Shown: positions 50,349 to 58,960 of the stretch, one piece after another
How positions within the stretch are numbered: the first letter of the stretch is position 1
How the letters are laid out: each line of letters starts with the position of its first letter
Assembly: GCF_006716425.1 (NCBI RefSeq)
Contig: NZ_VFOZ01000001.1
Span: 6,262,001 to 6,326,000, forward strand
Source: Actinoallomurus bryophytorum
GTDB taxonomy: Bacteria; Actinomycetota; Actinomycetes; Streptosporangiales; Streptosporangiaceae
Length of the DNA stretch: 64,000 nucleotides
Reading direction: 5' to 3'
The notes under the pieces: model-generated
What the model was told of the DNA's origin: nothing
Seen by the model: only the letters and a program-made list of their open reading frames with translations
Databases searched by the model: none
Program-made: the position numbers and the translations under genes

Positions 50349-52940
50349 ATGAACGGCGACGCGATCCGTGAGACCTTTGTGCGTTTCTTCGAGCGGCATG
50401 GCCATCGGCGGATCAGCGGCGCCTCCGTGGTTCCGGTCAACGACCCGACGCTGCTTTTCGTCAATTCGGGAATGGCGCCGCTGAAGAAGTACTTCACCGG
50501 CGAGAAGGTGCCGCCGGCGCCCGAGTTGTGCAACGTCCAGGGCTGCATCCGTACCAAGGACATCGACGACGTCGGCGACCGTCACCACATCACCTACTTC
50601 GAGATGCTCGGCAGCTGGTCGATCGACGGCTACTTCAAGGAGCGCGCGGTCGAGCTCGCGCATGAGCTGCTGACCGGCGACCTCGGCCTGGACCCGCGAC
50701 GCCTGTACGTCACGGTCTTCGGCGGCGACACCGGCCTCGGCCTGCCGGCCGACGAGGAGTCCGCGCTCGCCTGGGAGCGGGCCGGCATCCCGCGCGACCG
50801 CGTCGTCGCCCTGCCCGCCGAGGACAACTTCTGGGGGCCGGCGGGCGACAGCGGCCCCTGCGGTCCGTGCACCGAGGTCTTCCTCGACACCGGCGAGGAG
50901 TTCGGCCCCGCGTACGTCCCCGGCGGCGCTTTCGACACGAAGCAGCGCTACATCGAGATCTGGAACGCCGGCGTGTTCATGGAGTTCGACAAGGGGCTCG
51001 ACGGCGTGCTGCGACCGCTGCCGTTCACCAGCGTCGACACCGGCTCGGGCCTCGAGCGGATGGAGCTCGCCCTGAACGGCCTGGACAGCGTCCATGACAC
51101 CAGCCTCCTCGCGCCGCTGGTCCGCTCCGTCCAGGACGTCCTGGGCGAGAAGGGCGAGGTGCTGCACCACCACCGGGTGATCGCCGACCACATGCGGGCG
51201 GCCGTCGCGATCATGTCCGACGGCGTACGGCCCGGGAACGAAGGCCGCGGCTACATCCCGCGTCGCCTGATCCGCAAGTGCGTGACGATGGCGATGGGCC
51301 GCCACCAGGAGCGCTTCGACTTCGAGCCGATCGTCGAGGCGGTCGTCGGCTCGCTCGGCGGCACGTACCCGCACTTCGCCACCGAGCAGACCGCGGTCAT
51401 GGCCGCGATCGCCCAGGAGCGGGACGAGTTCGGCCACACCGTACGGCGCGGGCTCGACCAGCTCGACAAGGTCATCGCGCAGCGCGGCAGGGTGAGCGGG
51501 TCCGACGCCTTCAACCTGTTCGCGACGTACGGCCTGCCGGTGGAGATCACCCGGGACCTGGCCGCCGCGCGGGGAGTGACCCTCGACCGGGAGGAGTTCG
51601 ACTCCGCGCTGCGGCGGCACAAGGTGCTCAGCCGCGGCGTGCCGGAGGGCGGCGAGCGCCGCCGGCTGAGGACCGGCGACGTCCTGCCCGCCGCGGTGCG
51701 CGGGGCGACGGAGTTCCTCGGGTACGACACGCTGGAGTCCGACGGCGTGATCCGCACCCTCTTCTCCGGCGGGACGACGGTGGAGGAGGTGGAGGCCGGT
51801 TCCGGCGCCGACGTGATCGTGGACCGGACCCCGTTCTACGGCGAGGGCGGCGGCCAGATCGGCGACCGCGGCACCGTACGCGTGCCCGCGCGTCCCGGTT
51901 CGGGCGGCGAGATCACCGAGACGGTCGTCCATGACGGCGGCGGGTTCCTGCACCGGGTGGAGGTCACCGGCGGCTCCCTGCGGGTCGGCGACACCGTCGT
52001 GCTCACCGTGGACCCGTCCGCGCGGGTGATGACCGCGGCCAACCACACCGCCACCCACCTGCTGGGCGCGGCGCTGCGGTCGGTGCTGGGGCCCCACGTG
52101 CACCAGGCCGGATCGCTGGTCGAGCCGCAGCGGCTGAGGTTCGACTTCACCCATCCGCGGGCGCTGACCACCGACGAGCTGACCGCCGTCGAGCGCCTGG
52201 TCAACGAATGGGTGCTGACCGACTCCCACCGACACGTGGAGGTCATGACACAGGAGGAGGCGAAGGCGTCCGGCGCGATCTCCCTGGAGGGCGAGGACTA
52301 CGGCGAGGCCGTACGCGTCCTGTCCTTCGGAGACTTCTCCAAGGAGCTGTGCGGCGGCACCCACGTGGACCACACGTCGCAGATCGGGTCGTTCCGCATC
52401 GTGTCCGAACAAAGCATTGCCTCCGGCGTACGCCGCGTCGTGGCGGTGACCCGGCAGCGCGCGGTGGAACACTCGATCGAGCAGGCGTCATCGCTGTCGG
52501 AGGTGGCCACGACACTCCGCGCGTCACCGAAGGACGTGGTGTCCGCGGCGCGCCGCCTGGTCGAGGCGGCGAGGACACCGAAGGCCGGGACGAGCGCGCG
52601 GGTGACCGGCGCCCACGAGACCGTGGTGAACGACATCCCGGTGATGCTGGCCCAGGCCGAGGGCTCCGTCGGCGGCCTCCGCGAGGAGGCACGGCGCGAG
52701 GCGGAGGAACGCGGCCGGGTGGTCTTGTTGTGGAACGCCTCAGGGGAGAGGAAGACCCTGGTCGTCAGCGTCCCGAAGCGCCTGGGCGACCGCCTGAGGG
52801 CCGACGACCTGCTCGCGAACGCGACCCGGCGCCTCGGCGGCGGAGGCGGAGGCAACGCCGTCATCGCTCAGGGCGGTGTCGACGTGCCCCCGACCAGGGA
52901 GTCGCTGCTCGAGGTCCTCACCGAGACCAGGCCGGGCTGA
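50349..52940 (+). CDS. alaS: Alanyl-tRNA synthetase (full-length, stand-alone)
   Basis: An 863-residue class II synthetase: catalytic domain (about 1-240; HHITYFEMLGSWSIDGYF, GPCGPCTEVF, EIWNAGVFMEF), tRNA-recognition helices, editing domain with the zinc/deacylation motifs HTATH (566-570) and CGGTH (668-672), and a C-Ala domain ending in GGGGGGNAVIAQGG. All functional motifs are present, so it should be able to charge and proofread. The usual actinobacterial alaS neighbours (ruvX/yqgF, mltG, aroE) are absent; here it lies between a kinase and a STAS gene. It could be a second copy, which the window cannot show. Confidence 0.88.
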   Translation: MNGDAIRETFVRFFERHGHRRISGASVVPVNDPTLLFVNSGMAPLKKYFTGEKVPPAPELCNVQGCIRTKDIDDVGDRHHITYFEMLGSWSIDGYFKERAVELAHELLTGDLGLDPRRLYVTVFGGDTGLGLPADEESALAWERAGIPRDRVVALPAEDNFWGPAGDSGPCGPCTEVFLDTGEEFGPAYVPGGAFDTKQRYIEIWNAGVFMEFDKGLDGVLRPLPFTSVDTGSGLERMELALNGLDSVHDTSLLAPLVRSVQDVLGEKGEVLHHHRVIADHMRAAVAIMSDGVRPGNEGRGYIPRRLIRKCVTMAMGRHQERFDFEPIVEAVVGSLGGTYPHFATEQTAVMAAIAQERDEFGHTVRRGLDQLDKVIAQRGRVSGSDAFNLFATYGLPVEITRDLAAARGVTLDREEFDSALRRHKVLSRGVPEGGERRRLRTGDVLPAAVRGATEFLGYDTLESDGVIRTLFSGGTTVEEVEAGSGADVIVDRTPFYGEGGGQIGDRGTVRVPARPGSGGEITETVVHDGGGFLHRVEVTGGSLRVGDTVVLTVDPSARVMTAANHTATHLLGAALRSVLGPHVHQAGSLVEPQRLRFDFTHPRALTTDELTAVERLVNEWVLTDSHRHVEVMTQEEAKASGAISLEGEDYGEAVRVLSFGDFSKELCGGTHVDHTSQIGSFRIVSEQSIASGVRRVVAVTRQRAVEHSIEQASSLSEVATTLRASPKDVVSAARRLVEAARTPKAGTSARVTGAHETVVNDIPVMLAQAEGSVGGLREEARREAEERGRVVLLWNASGERKTLVVSVPKRLGDRLRADDLLANATRRLGGGGGGNAVIAQGGVDVPPTRESLLEVLTETRPG

Positions 52941-52950
52941 CCGGCACGGA

Positions 52951-53334
52951 TCAGTCCCGCTCCCCCAGCGGCGAGGACGTCGACGCGACGCCGGTGTTGA
53001 CCGCCACGATCGCGTCCTCCACCGTGTCGGTGAGCGTGAGGATCTGGGTGAGCTGGCTGACCTGGAACGTCTGGTAGACGCGGCCCTTGGCGCCGGCGAT
53101 CGCGAGAGAGCCGTCCCGCGAGCGCAGCCGGTGCAGCAGGCCGACGAGGACACCGAGACCGGTGGAGTCCAGGAAGACGGCAGGGGACAGGTCGAGGACC
53201 AGGTGAAGGTGGCCTTCGTCGATGAGCCCGATGAGAGTGTCGCGTAGCTGGGGTGCGGAGCTGATCTCGATCCAGCCGCTCACCTCCACGACCGCGATCT
53301 CGCCTTCGAGGTGGTGAGCGATGGCGAAGTCCAT
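52951..53334 (-). CDS. STAS-domain anti-sigma-factor antagonist
   Basis: A 127-residue STAS protein of the SpoIIAA/RsbV type. The phosphorylation-site segment is VFLDSTGLGVLVGLL, with the conserved D-S-T-G-L-G (Ser about residue 57), and the overall fold pattern (VVEVSGWIEISSAPQLRD...HLVLDLSP) is complete. It would release a sigma factor from its anti-sigma kinase partner when dephosphorylated. No anti-sigma or sigma gene adjoins it. Convergent with alaS, 10 bp apart. The stretch 53335-53598 downstream of its start holds no gene I can see. Confidence 0.87.
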   Translation of the reverse strand: MDFAIAHHLEGEIAVVEVSGWIEISSAPQLRDTLIGLIDEGHLHLVLDLSPAVFLDSTGLGVLVGLLHRLRSRDGSLAIAGAKGRVYQTFQVSQLTQILTLTDTVEDAIVAVNTGVASTSSPLGERD

Positions 53335-53598
53335 GCTGGATCTCCAATGAGGGGGTGAGGACCGGCGGCGCTCGGACGGCCACAGGCCCCGCTCCCGCCT
53401 GTACCGCCCACGCCCTCGCAGGTCAGATTACCGGGCGCCGCCCAGTGTGAGGACACGAACACCCGCCGGGGATGACGGATCGACAACCTCCGGGGGGTCT
53501 GCCCTGCGGGTTCACAGTGCGCAAACGGAGGCCAGGGCACGAATCGATCGCCACCACCGGGGATGGACGGTCATGAAACGCCGTGCCGGCGAAGCGGG

Positions 53599-54150
53599 CG
53601 CTAGCTGTATTGACCCGCGGGGCTGCCGCCCTTGCGCGTGTCCGTTGTGGCCTGCCGATTGCCGTCGCCCTGCTGGCGGGACATGACTCGATGTCCGCCG
53701 CCGTTGGGGATGTTGCCGAGCTTCTTGATGTCGACGTGGACCAGTTCGCCTGGGTGCTCTCGCTCGTAGCGGCGAATGACCTGGCCGGTAGGTCGGTCCA
53801 TCCAGCGCAACCGGTTCAGCTGGTGGCGGGTCAGGACGCGATGGACTGTCGAGGCTGGCATGGCCAAGATCGGTCCGATGCGTGCGGGGCCGAGCTTGCG
53901 CTCGCGCCGCAGCTCGCAAATTTGTCTCTCGACGTCGGCGGGGGTGCGGTTCGGTGTCGTCAGCGGGCGGCTTGAGCGGTCATGCAGCCCTGCGTCGCCT
54001 TCGGCTCGCCAGCGCCGGACCCATTTGTGAGCGATGGTGCTGGAGATGCCCATTTCGTCGGCGACGTGGGCGACGGGCCTGCCTGCGCGGACTCGCTCGA
54101 CGAGGAGGCGTCTGCCGTGGACCGTCAACCGTGCATTGGGATGGGTCACG
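53599..54150 (-). mobile_element. IS481-family element, internally deleted
   Basis: It comprises a truncated IS481-type transposase gene and, at its distal end (53599-53614), the sequence CGCTAGCTGTATTGAC, which holds the transposase stop. The same 16 bp recurs in inverted orientation at 56120-56135. Full elements of this family are about 1.1-1.3 kb, so roughly half is missing. Confidence 0.65.
53601..54149 (-). pseudogene. IS481-family transposase, truncated
   Basis: A 182-residue frame, against about 320-390 for intact relatives. The N-terminal tandem helix-turn-helix region is normal (NARLTVHGRRLLVERV...VAHVADEMGISSTIAHKWVRRWRAEGDAGLHDRSSRP), followed by the linker to the DDE domain. The first catalytic Asp is present in HVDIKKLGNIPNGGG. 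After that the sequence jumps to a short unrelated stretch ending AGQYS-stop, which is like the normal family C-terminus. The second Asp and Glu are missing, so it is inactive. GTG 54149 gives the family-typical MTHPNARL start. Confidence 0.85.
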
Positions 54151-54182
54151 TGGACCTCTGCAGTGTTTTGGAGAGCTGGAGA

Positions 54183-54227
54183 GCGAGGCCGGGGCATGGA
54201 CGCTCTGCGTCCATGCCCCGGCCTCGC
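54183..54227. terminator. Perfect 21-bp-stem hairpin
   Basis: Arms 54183-54203 and 54207-54227 are exact complements around a TCT loop, one of the strongest hairpins in the window. It begins 9 bp beyond the alcohol dehydrogenase stop on the minus strand, so it fits a terminator for that gene and would also insulate it from the transposase fragment. Confidence 0.75.
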
Positions 54228-54236
54228 GGCGGTCGC

Positions 54237-55280
54237 CTACTTGTCGAGGTCGGACATGTCCAGTACGAACCGGTAGTGGACGTCGCCCGCGGCGAGGCGG
54301 TCCAAGGCGGTTTCGATCTCGCTTGAGGGGAGGGTTTCAACATCGGCTGTGATGCCGTGCTCGGCACAGAACTTGAGCATTTCCACGGTCTGCCGCAGTC
54401 CTCCCGTGCCGGAGGAGGTGAGCTTCTTGCGGCCGGCGCCGAGTTCCCAGAGCTTCGGGCCGACCAGCAGGGGGTTTCCGAGGACGCACAGGGTCCCGTC
54501 GAGGCCCAGCATGCCGATGAGCGGCGTGAGCTCGTGGTCGGCCGAGATGGTGTCGAGGATGAAGTCGAAGCGGCCCCTTGCGGCGGCGACCTGGGAATCG
54601 TCAGTGGTCACGAGCAGTCCGGTCGCCCCCAGGCTCCGGGCGTCGCGCTCTTTGGCCGCGCTGCGGCTGAGGACGGTGACCTCGGCCCCCAGCACAGTGG
54701 CGAGCTTCACCGCGATGTGGCCGAGCCCTCCGAGGCCGGCGATGGCCACACGGCTGCCCGGGCCGACACCGGCGGCACGCAGAGGCTCCCAGACGCTGAC
54801 GCCGGCACACATGAGCGGTGCCGCGGCGGCAGGGTCGAGTCCGTCGGGCAGGTGGAAGGCGAACTTCTGACGCAGGACGTACTCACGGCTGTAGGCGCCC
54901 TTTGTCGGGGTGCCGTCGATGCGGTCGGTGCCGCCGTAGGTGGTGGTCGGGCGGTCGTAGCAGTAGTTCTCCTGCCCGGCCTCGCACATGGCGCACTCGC
55001 CGCACGAGTCGATGATCGTGCCGATGGCGACCCGCTCGCCCACCGCGAAGCCGGTGACCGCCTCTCCGATGGCGACGACGACACCGGTCGCCTCATGTCC
55101 GGGGACGAGGTCCTTCTCGCCGAGCATTCCGTGGATGCGGTGCAGATCGCTGTGGCAGACGCCGCAGTAGTCGATCCGCACGGCGATGTCGTCCGGGCGC
55201 AGGTCGCGCCTCTCGAAGGTCACTCGGGTCAGCACGTTAGTAGTCGGGTCAAGGCTCTGCCAGCCGGTCGTGGTCCTCAT
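54237..55280 (-). CDS. NAD(P)-dependent zinc alcohol dehydrogenase (cinnamyl/YahK type)
   Basis: A 347-residue medium-chain dehydrogenase. Catalytic-zinc motif CGVCHSDLHRIHG...PGHEATGVV; structural-zinc cysteines in IDSCGECAMCEAGQENYC; an insert TYGGTDRIDGTPTKGAYS typical of CAD/YahK-like enzymes that reduce aldehydes with NADPH; Rossmann motif VAIAGLGGLGHIAVKLA. It is divergent from a TetR repressor with a clear dyad between them, so it is probably induced by an aldehyde or alcohol through that repressor. Confidence 0.92.
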   Translation of the reverse strand: MRTTTGWQSLDPTTNVLTRVTFERRDLRPDDIAVRIDYCGVCHSDLHRIHGMLGEKDLVPGHEATGVVVAIGEAVTGFAVGERVAIGTIIDSCGECAMCEAGQENYCYDRPTTTYGGTDRIDGTPTKGAYSREYVLRQKFAFHLPDGLDPAAAAPLMCAGVSVWEPLRAAGVGPGSRVAIAGLGGLGHIAVKLATVLGAEVTVLSRSAAKERDARSLGATGLLVTTDDSQVAAARGRFDFILDTISADHELTPLIGMLGLDGTLCVLGNPLLVGPKLWELGAGRKKLTSSGTGGLRQTVEMLKFCAEHGITADVETLPSSEIETALDRLAAGDVHYRFVLDMSDLDK

Positions 55281-55311
55281 GAGCAGTCCGCCCCTCCAAA
55301 GTGGAATCCAT

Positions 55312-55335
55312 ATTCACCTTAACATGAAGCTGAAT
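55312..55335. promoter_or_regulatory. 24-bp dyad ATTCA-n-CTT...AAG-n-TGAAT, TetR operator candidate
   Basis: A nearly perfect inverted repeat in an AT-rich island between the divergent dehydrogenase and TetR genes, 32 bp before the dehydrogenase start and 31 bp before the TetR start. Its size and symmetry suit two TetR dimers or one large dimer; it likely overlaps both promoters. Confidence 0.7.
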
Positions 55336-55365
55336 GTGAGTTCCGTTTTGAGTATGCTGGTGACG

Positions 55366-55944
55366 ATGACCCCACCGGCGAACTCCTCGAACACGCCCCG
55401 CGCACCGCGCCGGGATGCGCTGCGCAACGACGCGATCATCGTCGACGCGGCCCGGGCGGTCTTTGCCGAAGAGGGACCGCAGGCGAGCATGGAGTCCATC
55501 GCCTCCCGTGCCGGCCTCGGCGTCGGCACGATCTACCGGCGCTTCGCGGGCAAGGAAGCCCTCCTCGACGCCATCGCGCAGCTCTTCGTCGAGGAGATGG
55601 ACCAAGCCGCCGCGGCCGCACTTGCAGACCCCGACCCTGCCACCGGTCTTGCGTGGTTTCTCGATTTCGTAGGGACCTTCAACGCGGAGAAGCGCCGTTA
55701 CGCGGCCTCCCTGGTCGACCGGCTCTCCAGCAACGACGATGTGAGCGTGAGGACAGCGGAACGAGTCCGACAACTCACACAGGCGGCGGTCGACGCGGGA
55801 TATCTCGCGCAGAACGTGACCGGAGACGACATCAAGGCGCTCATCGTCGCGATACGCGGGGTGGTCGCCGCTTCGCCGGACGGAGATGACGCCCCGTGGC
55901 GTCGTTTCGTCCGCATCCATCTCACCGGGCTCCGCGCCGACTGA
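55366..55944 (+). CDS. TetR-family transcriptional repressor
   Basis: A 192-residue protein with the N-terminal TetR helix-turn-helix: IIVDAARAVFAEEGPQASMESIASRAGLGVGTIYRRFAGKEALLDAI, followed by an all-helical ligand domain. ATG 55366 was chosen over in-frame starts at 55324 and 55354 because the first of these lies inside the operator dyad. It probably represses itself and the divergent alcohol dehydrogenase. Confidence 0.9.
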   Translation: MTPPANSSNTPRAPRRDALRNDAIIVDAARAVFAEEGPQASMESIASRAGLGVGTIYRRFAGKEALLDAIAQLFVEEMDQAAAAALADPDPATGLAWFLDFVGTFNAEKRRYAASLVDRLSSNDDVSVRTAERVRQLTQAAVDAGYLAQNVTGDDIKALIVAIRGVVAASPDGDDAPWRRFVRIHLTGLRAD

Positions 55945-56097
55945 TTCTGTGGCAGGGCCTTACGGGCGCCGACCTCGATTCGCGACGGGAAGCTCCCGCT
56001 TTCAACGTCGCGCGGCATGTCGGTAGTGAGCGACAGGGAGCGGTTCCAAGATGCCCCGGCTTTCGAGTCCCTGCCGTTGGGGCATCAGGGTCGCTTC

Positions 56098-56135
56098 CCC
56101 AGTGTCAACAATCCTCGTGGTCAATACAGCTAGCG
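56098..56135 (+). mobile_element. Second IS481-type end remnant (inverted)
   Basis: Reading rightward, the triplets give V-N-N-P-R-G-Q-Y-S and a TAG (56131-56133), the kind of C-terminus IS481 transposases carry. GTCAATACAGCTAGCG (56120-56135) is the exact reverse complement of 53599-53614. Nothing else of the transposase is left here. The TAG of the XRE-type regulator on the other strand (read from 56130-56132) lies inside this remnant. Confidence 0.6.
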
Positions 56136-56999
56136 GACGTGGCTGGTTTCGCCGGTCCACGAGGCCAGCAGGCGCAGCGCCTCATGGGACGCGCTCCCCG
56201 GCTCGGCGGTGTAGACGCCGAGGATCTGGTCCGGGTCGCCGGTGACGGCCAGGGCTTCGTACTGGAGGGTCAGCTCGCCGACGACCGGGTGGTGGAACCG
56301 CTTGGCGCCGTACGTGCGGCGTTTCACGTCGTGGTCGGCCCACCAGCGGCGGAAGTCGGGATCGCGCAAGGAGAGCTCGCCGACGAGTTCGGCGAGCTGG
56401 GGGTCGCGGGGGTGCTCTCCGGCGTAGAGGTGCAGGGAGGCGACGGCGGTGCGGGCCACGCCCTCCCAGTCGTCGTACAGGGTGCGGGCGTCGTCGTCGA
56501 GGAAGATGAAGCGGGCCATGTTGCGTTCGCGGCGGGGCAGGGCGTCGAAGTCGGTGTAGAGGGCACGGGCCATGCGGTTGGTCGCCAGGACGTCGGCGCG
56601 GCGCCCGACGATCAACGCGGGCTTGTCGTCCATGGACTCCAGGATCTGGTACAGCGTGGGGCGTACCCGCTGCGGTGGCAGCGGGCGGGGCCGCCGGCGT
56701 ACGGGCCTGGCCAGGGTGTGGAGGTGGGTGCGTTCGTCGTCGGTGAGGCACAGCGCGCGTGCGAGGGCGTCCAGGACCGACTCGGAGACGTTGACCTTGC
56801 GGCCGCGCTCCAGCTGCACGTAGTAGTCGACGCTCACCCCGGCCAGCTGGGCCACTTCCTCGCGGCGCAGTCCCGGCACCCGGCGGCGGGTCGGTGCGAG
56901 GGCCAGCCCGAGCTCCTCAGGCGTCACGCGTGCACGCCGGGTACGCAGGAAGTCCCCCAGCTCGGTCCCCTTGCCCGGGGCGGCGGAGTGAGCGTCCAT
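56130..56999 (-). CDS. XRE-type regulator with MmyB-like ligand domain
   Basis: A 289-residue protein. The helix-turn-helix domain (about 10-85) reads LGDFLRTRRARVTPEELGL...RVPGLRREEVAQLAGVSVDYYVQLERGR...VLDALARAL. The C-terminal MmyB-type domain follows (ILESMDDKPALIVGRRADVLATNRMARALYTDF...FHHPVVGELTLQYEAL), which in relatives binds a fatty-acid-like ligand. It is divergent from an SDR gene that such regulators often control. Its stop codon is supplied by the IS481 remnant, so the last residues (GETSHVR) may not be original. Confidence 0.88.
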   Translation of the reverse strand: MDAHSAAPGKGTELGDFLRTRRARVTPEELGLALAPTRRRVPGLRREEVAQLAGVSVDYYVQLERGRKVNVSESVLDALARALCLTDDERTHLHTLARPVRRRPRPLPPQRVRPTLYQILESMDDKPALIVGRRADVLATNRMARALYTDFDALPRRERNMARFIFLDDDARTLYDDWEGVARTAVASLHLYAGEHPRDPQLAELVGELSLRDPDFRRWWADHDVKRRTYGAKRFHHPVVGELTLQYEALAVTGDPDQILGVYTAEPGSASHEALRLLASWTGETSHVR

Positions 57000-57164
57000 G
57001 CCCTCCACGGTACGGCGGCGGCCGGCGTGGGATCGCCGGTAAAGGGGTGCTGCCGGTCCCCCGGTCGACCGGCGCCCTTTTAGGCCCTCTGGCCTGTGGT
57101 TCCGCCTGCTTACCTGGATGGAGATCCGGTCCGCCGCACGGCGGGAGCGCAGGGGAGGCATTCC

Positions 57165-58118
57165 ATGACAGCACGCATCACCACGCCGTTCGGCGCGCGG
57201 AGCACCGCCGCCGAGGTCGTGGCGGGGGTCGATCTGACCGGTCGCCGCGCGGTCGTCACCGGCGGTTCGTCGGGCATCGGCGTGGAGACCGCGCGGGCAC
57301 TGGCCGCCGCGAACGCCGAGGTGACCCTCGCCGTACGCGACCTCGAGGCGGGCCGGAAGGTCGCCGCAGACATCACCGCCACGACCGGCGGCGGACGGGT
57401 CCTCGTCGCGCCGCTCGACCTGGCCGACCAGGGGTCGGTCACGGCGTTCGTGGCGGGCTGGCACGGCCCGCTGCACATCCTGGTCGCCAACGCGGGCGTC
57501 ATGGCGGCCCCCGAGACCCGTACGCCCGAGGGCTGGGAGCTGCAGTTCGCCGTGAACCACCTCGGTCACTTCGCGCTCACGACCGGCCTGCACGACGCCC
57601 TCAGTGCGGCCGGCGGCGCGCGCGTCGTCGTCGTGAGCTCCGTCGGCCACGTCAACGGCGAGGTCCTGTTCGACGACATCGGCTTCGACCACCACCCGTA
57701 CGACGCCTGGGCGGCCTACAGCCAGTCGAAGACGGCCAACATCCTGTTCGCGGTCGAGGCCGCCAGGAGGTGGGCCGCCGACGGCATCAGCGTCAACGCC
57801 CTCAACCCGGGGCGGATCGCCGATACCAACCTCGCGCGTCACATCGGCGAGATCAGCGCCGCGCCGGCCTCCTTCGAGCCGAGCGGCGGCACCGGTGTGT
57901 CGGTGAAGAACGTCGAGCAGGGCGCGGCGACGTCGGTCCTGCTCGCGGCCTCTCCGCTGGTCGAGGGCGTCACCGGCCGGTACTTCGAGGACTGCGAGGA
58001 GGCCGGCCCGCACCGACCGGGCGTACGCCGCGGCGTCGCCGCCTACGCGCTGGACCCCGGCAAGGCGGCCCGCCTGTGGCAGGTCTCCCTCGACATGCTC
58101 GCCGCAGGCCGCCGCTGA
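57165..58118 (+). CDS. Short-chain dehydrogenase/reductase
   Basis: A 317-residue SDR with the cofactor motif VVTGGSSGIGVETARAL (about 31-47), NAGVMAAPE (NNAG-like), SSVGHVNG (catalytic Ser region) and YSQSKTANILF (YxxxK). The length and the ISVNALNPGRI segment fit the retinol-dehydrogenase-like / oxidoreductase subgroup paired with MmyB-type regulators. AGGGGAGG precedes ATG 57165. Substrate unknown. Convergent with the VanX-like gene. Confidence 0.9.
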   Translation: MTARITTPFGARSTAAEVVAGVDLTGRRAVVTGGSSGIGVETARALAAANAEVTLAVRDLEAGRKVAADITATTGGGRVLVAPLDLADQGSVTAFVAGWHGPLHILVANAGVMAAPETRTPEGWELQFAVNHLGHFALTTGLHDALSAAGGARVVVVSSVGHVNGEVLFDDIGFDHHPYDAWAAYSQSKTANILFAVEAARRWAADGISVNALNPGRIADTNLARHIGEISAAPASFEPSGGTGVSVKNVEQGAATSVLLAASPLVEGVTGRYFEDCEEAGPHRPGVRRGVAAYALDPGKAARLWQVSLDMLAAGRR

Positions 58119-58141
58119 CGGCACCCGCGCGGGGCCTCGGC

Positions 58142-58930
58142 TCAGGAGGGGGACCGTGGGAGCGACGCCGGTGAGACGGGGAAGTCGAAGTAGGTGTCCG
58201 GGTAGGGCTCGGCGCGGTAGGTGAAGTGCCACCACTCCTCCGGGATTCCGGTGAAGCCCGCGGCCTCCATCGCGTGTTCGAGCATGAGCCGGTCCGTGTG
58301 CGCGGTGCCGCGCACCCGGGGGTCCAGGGTGTGGGCGCGCGGGTCGAAGCAGTCGAAGCCCGTGCCCATGTCGATCGAGGCGTCAGGGAACCTGCTCGCC
58401 CTCGGCGCGTAGCACGACACGAGCCGCTCGCCCGGCCGGTACGCCCGCGTCGGCGCGGCCGGCAGCTTCACGATCGTCAGGTCGACCGTGCTGCCCCGGC
58501 TGTGCCCGGACCGCGAGGCGATGTAGCCGTCCGCGAACAGGCGTGACTTGTCGACCTCCGGATAGAACTCCGCCTTCATCGCGCGGTCGCCGCGGTCGCG
58601 GGCCCAGGCCGCGAACCGGTCCACCGCTCGTTGCGGACGGTAACAGTCGTACATCTTCAGCGAGTAGCCGCGGTGCACCAGGCCCTGCTGGACCCGGTGC
58701 AGCGCCTGCGCGGCCGGAGCGGTCAGGACGCAGATCGGCGCCGCGTACCCCGGCACCACCCGGCCGGTGAAGTTGTGTGGTGTCGCATAGCGGATGTCCT
58801 GCGAAATCGTCGGGTCGACGGAGCTCAGCGCCACGAAACGCGACGGTGCACGGGGCGAGGCTCCCGCCGCGGGTGTGGACAGCACGGCGGCCATGACGAG
58901 GCCGCACAGGGCGGCGGCGCGTCCTCTCAT
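58142..58930 (-). CDS. Secreted D-Ala-D-Ala dipeptidase (VanX-like, M15D)
   Basis: A 262-residue protein with a signal peptide (CGLVMAAVLSTPAAGASP). The zinc motifs of M15 dipeptidases are intact: SGHSRGSTVDLT (SxHxxGxxxD) and EEWWHF (ExWH, catalytic Glu). YDCYRPQRAVDRFAAWA is also VanX-typical. Cytoplasmic VanX protects glycopeptide-resistant cells; the signal peptide here suggests an extracytoplasmic role in wall turnover or dipeptide scavenging. No vanH/vanA genes are near. Confidence 0.88.
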   Translation of the reverse strand: MRGRAAALCGLVMAAVLSTPAAGASPRAPSRFVALSSVDPTISQDIRYATPHNFTGRVVPGYAAPICVLTAPAAQALHRVQQGLVHRGYSLKMYDCYRPQRAVDRFAAWARDRGDRAMKAEFYPEVDKSRLFADGYIASRSGHSRGSTVDLTIVKLPAAPTRAYRPGERLVSCYAPRASRFPDASIDMGTGFDCFDPRAHTLDPRVRGTAHTDRLMLEHAMEAAGFTGIPEEWWHFTYRAEPYPDTYFDFPVSPASLPRSPS

Positions 58931-58960
58931 GCGTCCACCATACGGTCACCCAACGTGACG

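Noticed and set aside
56999-58235. N-terminal extension of the XRE-type regulator to a 701-residue protein
   Set aside because: The extension is antisense to the SDR gene and has no domain pattern; the HTH domain starts right after ATG 56999.
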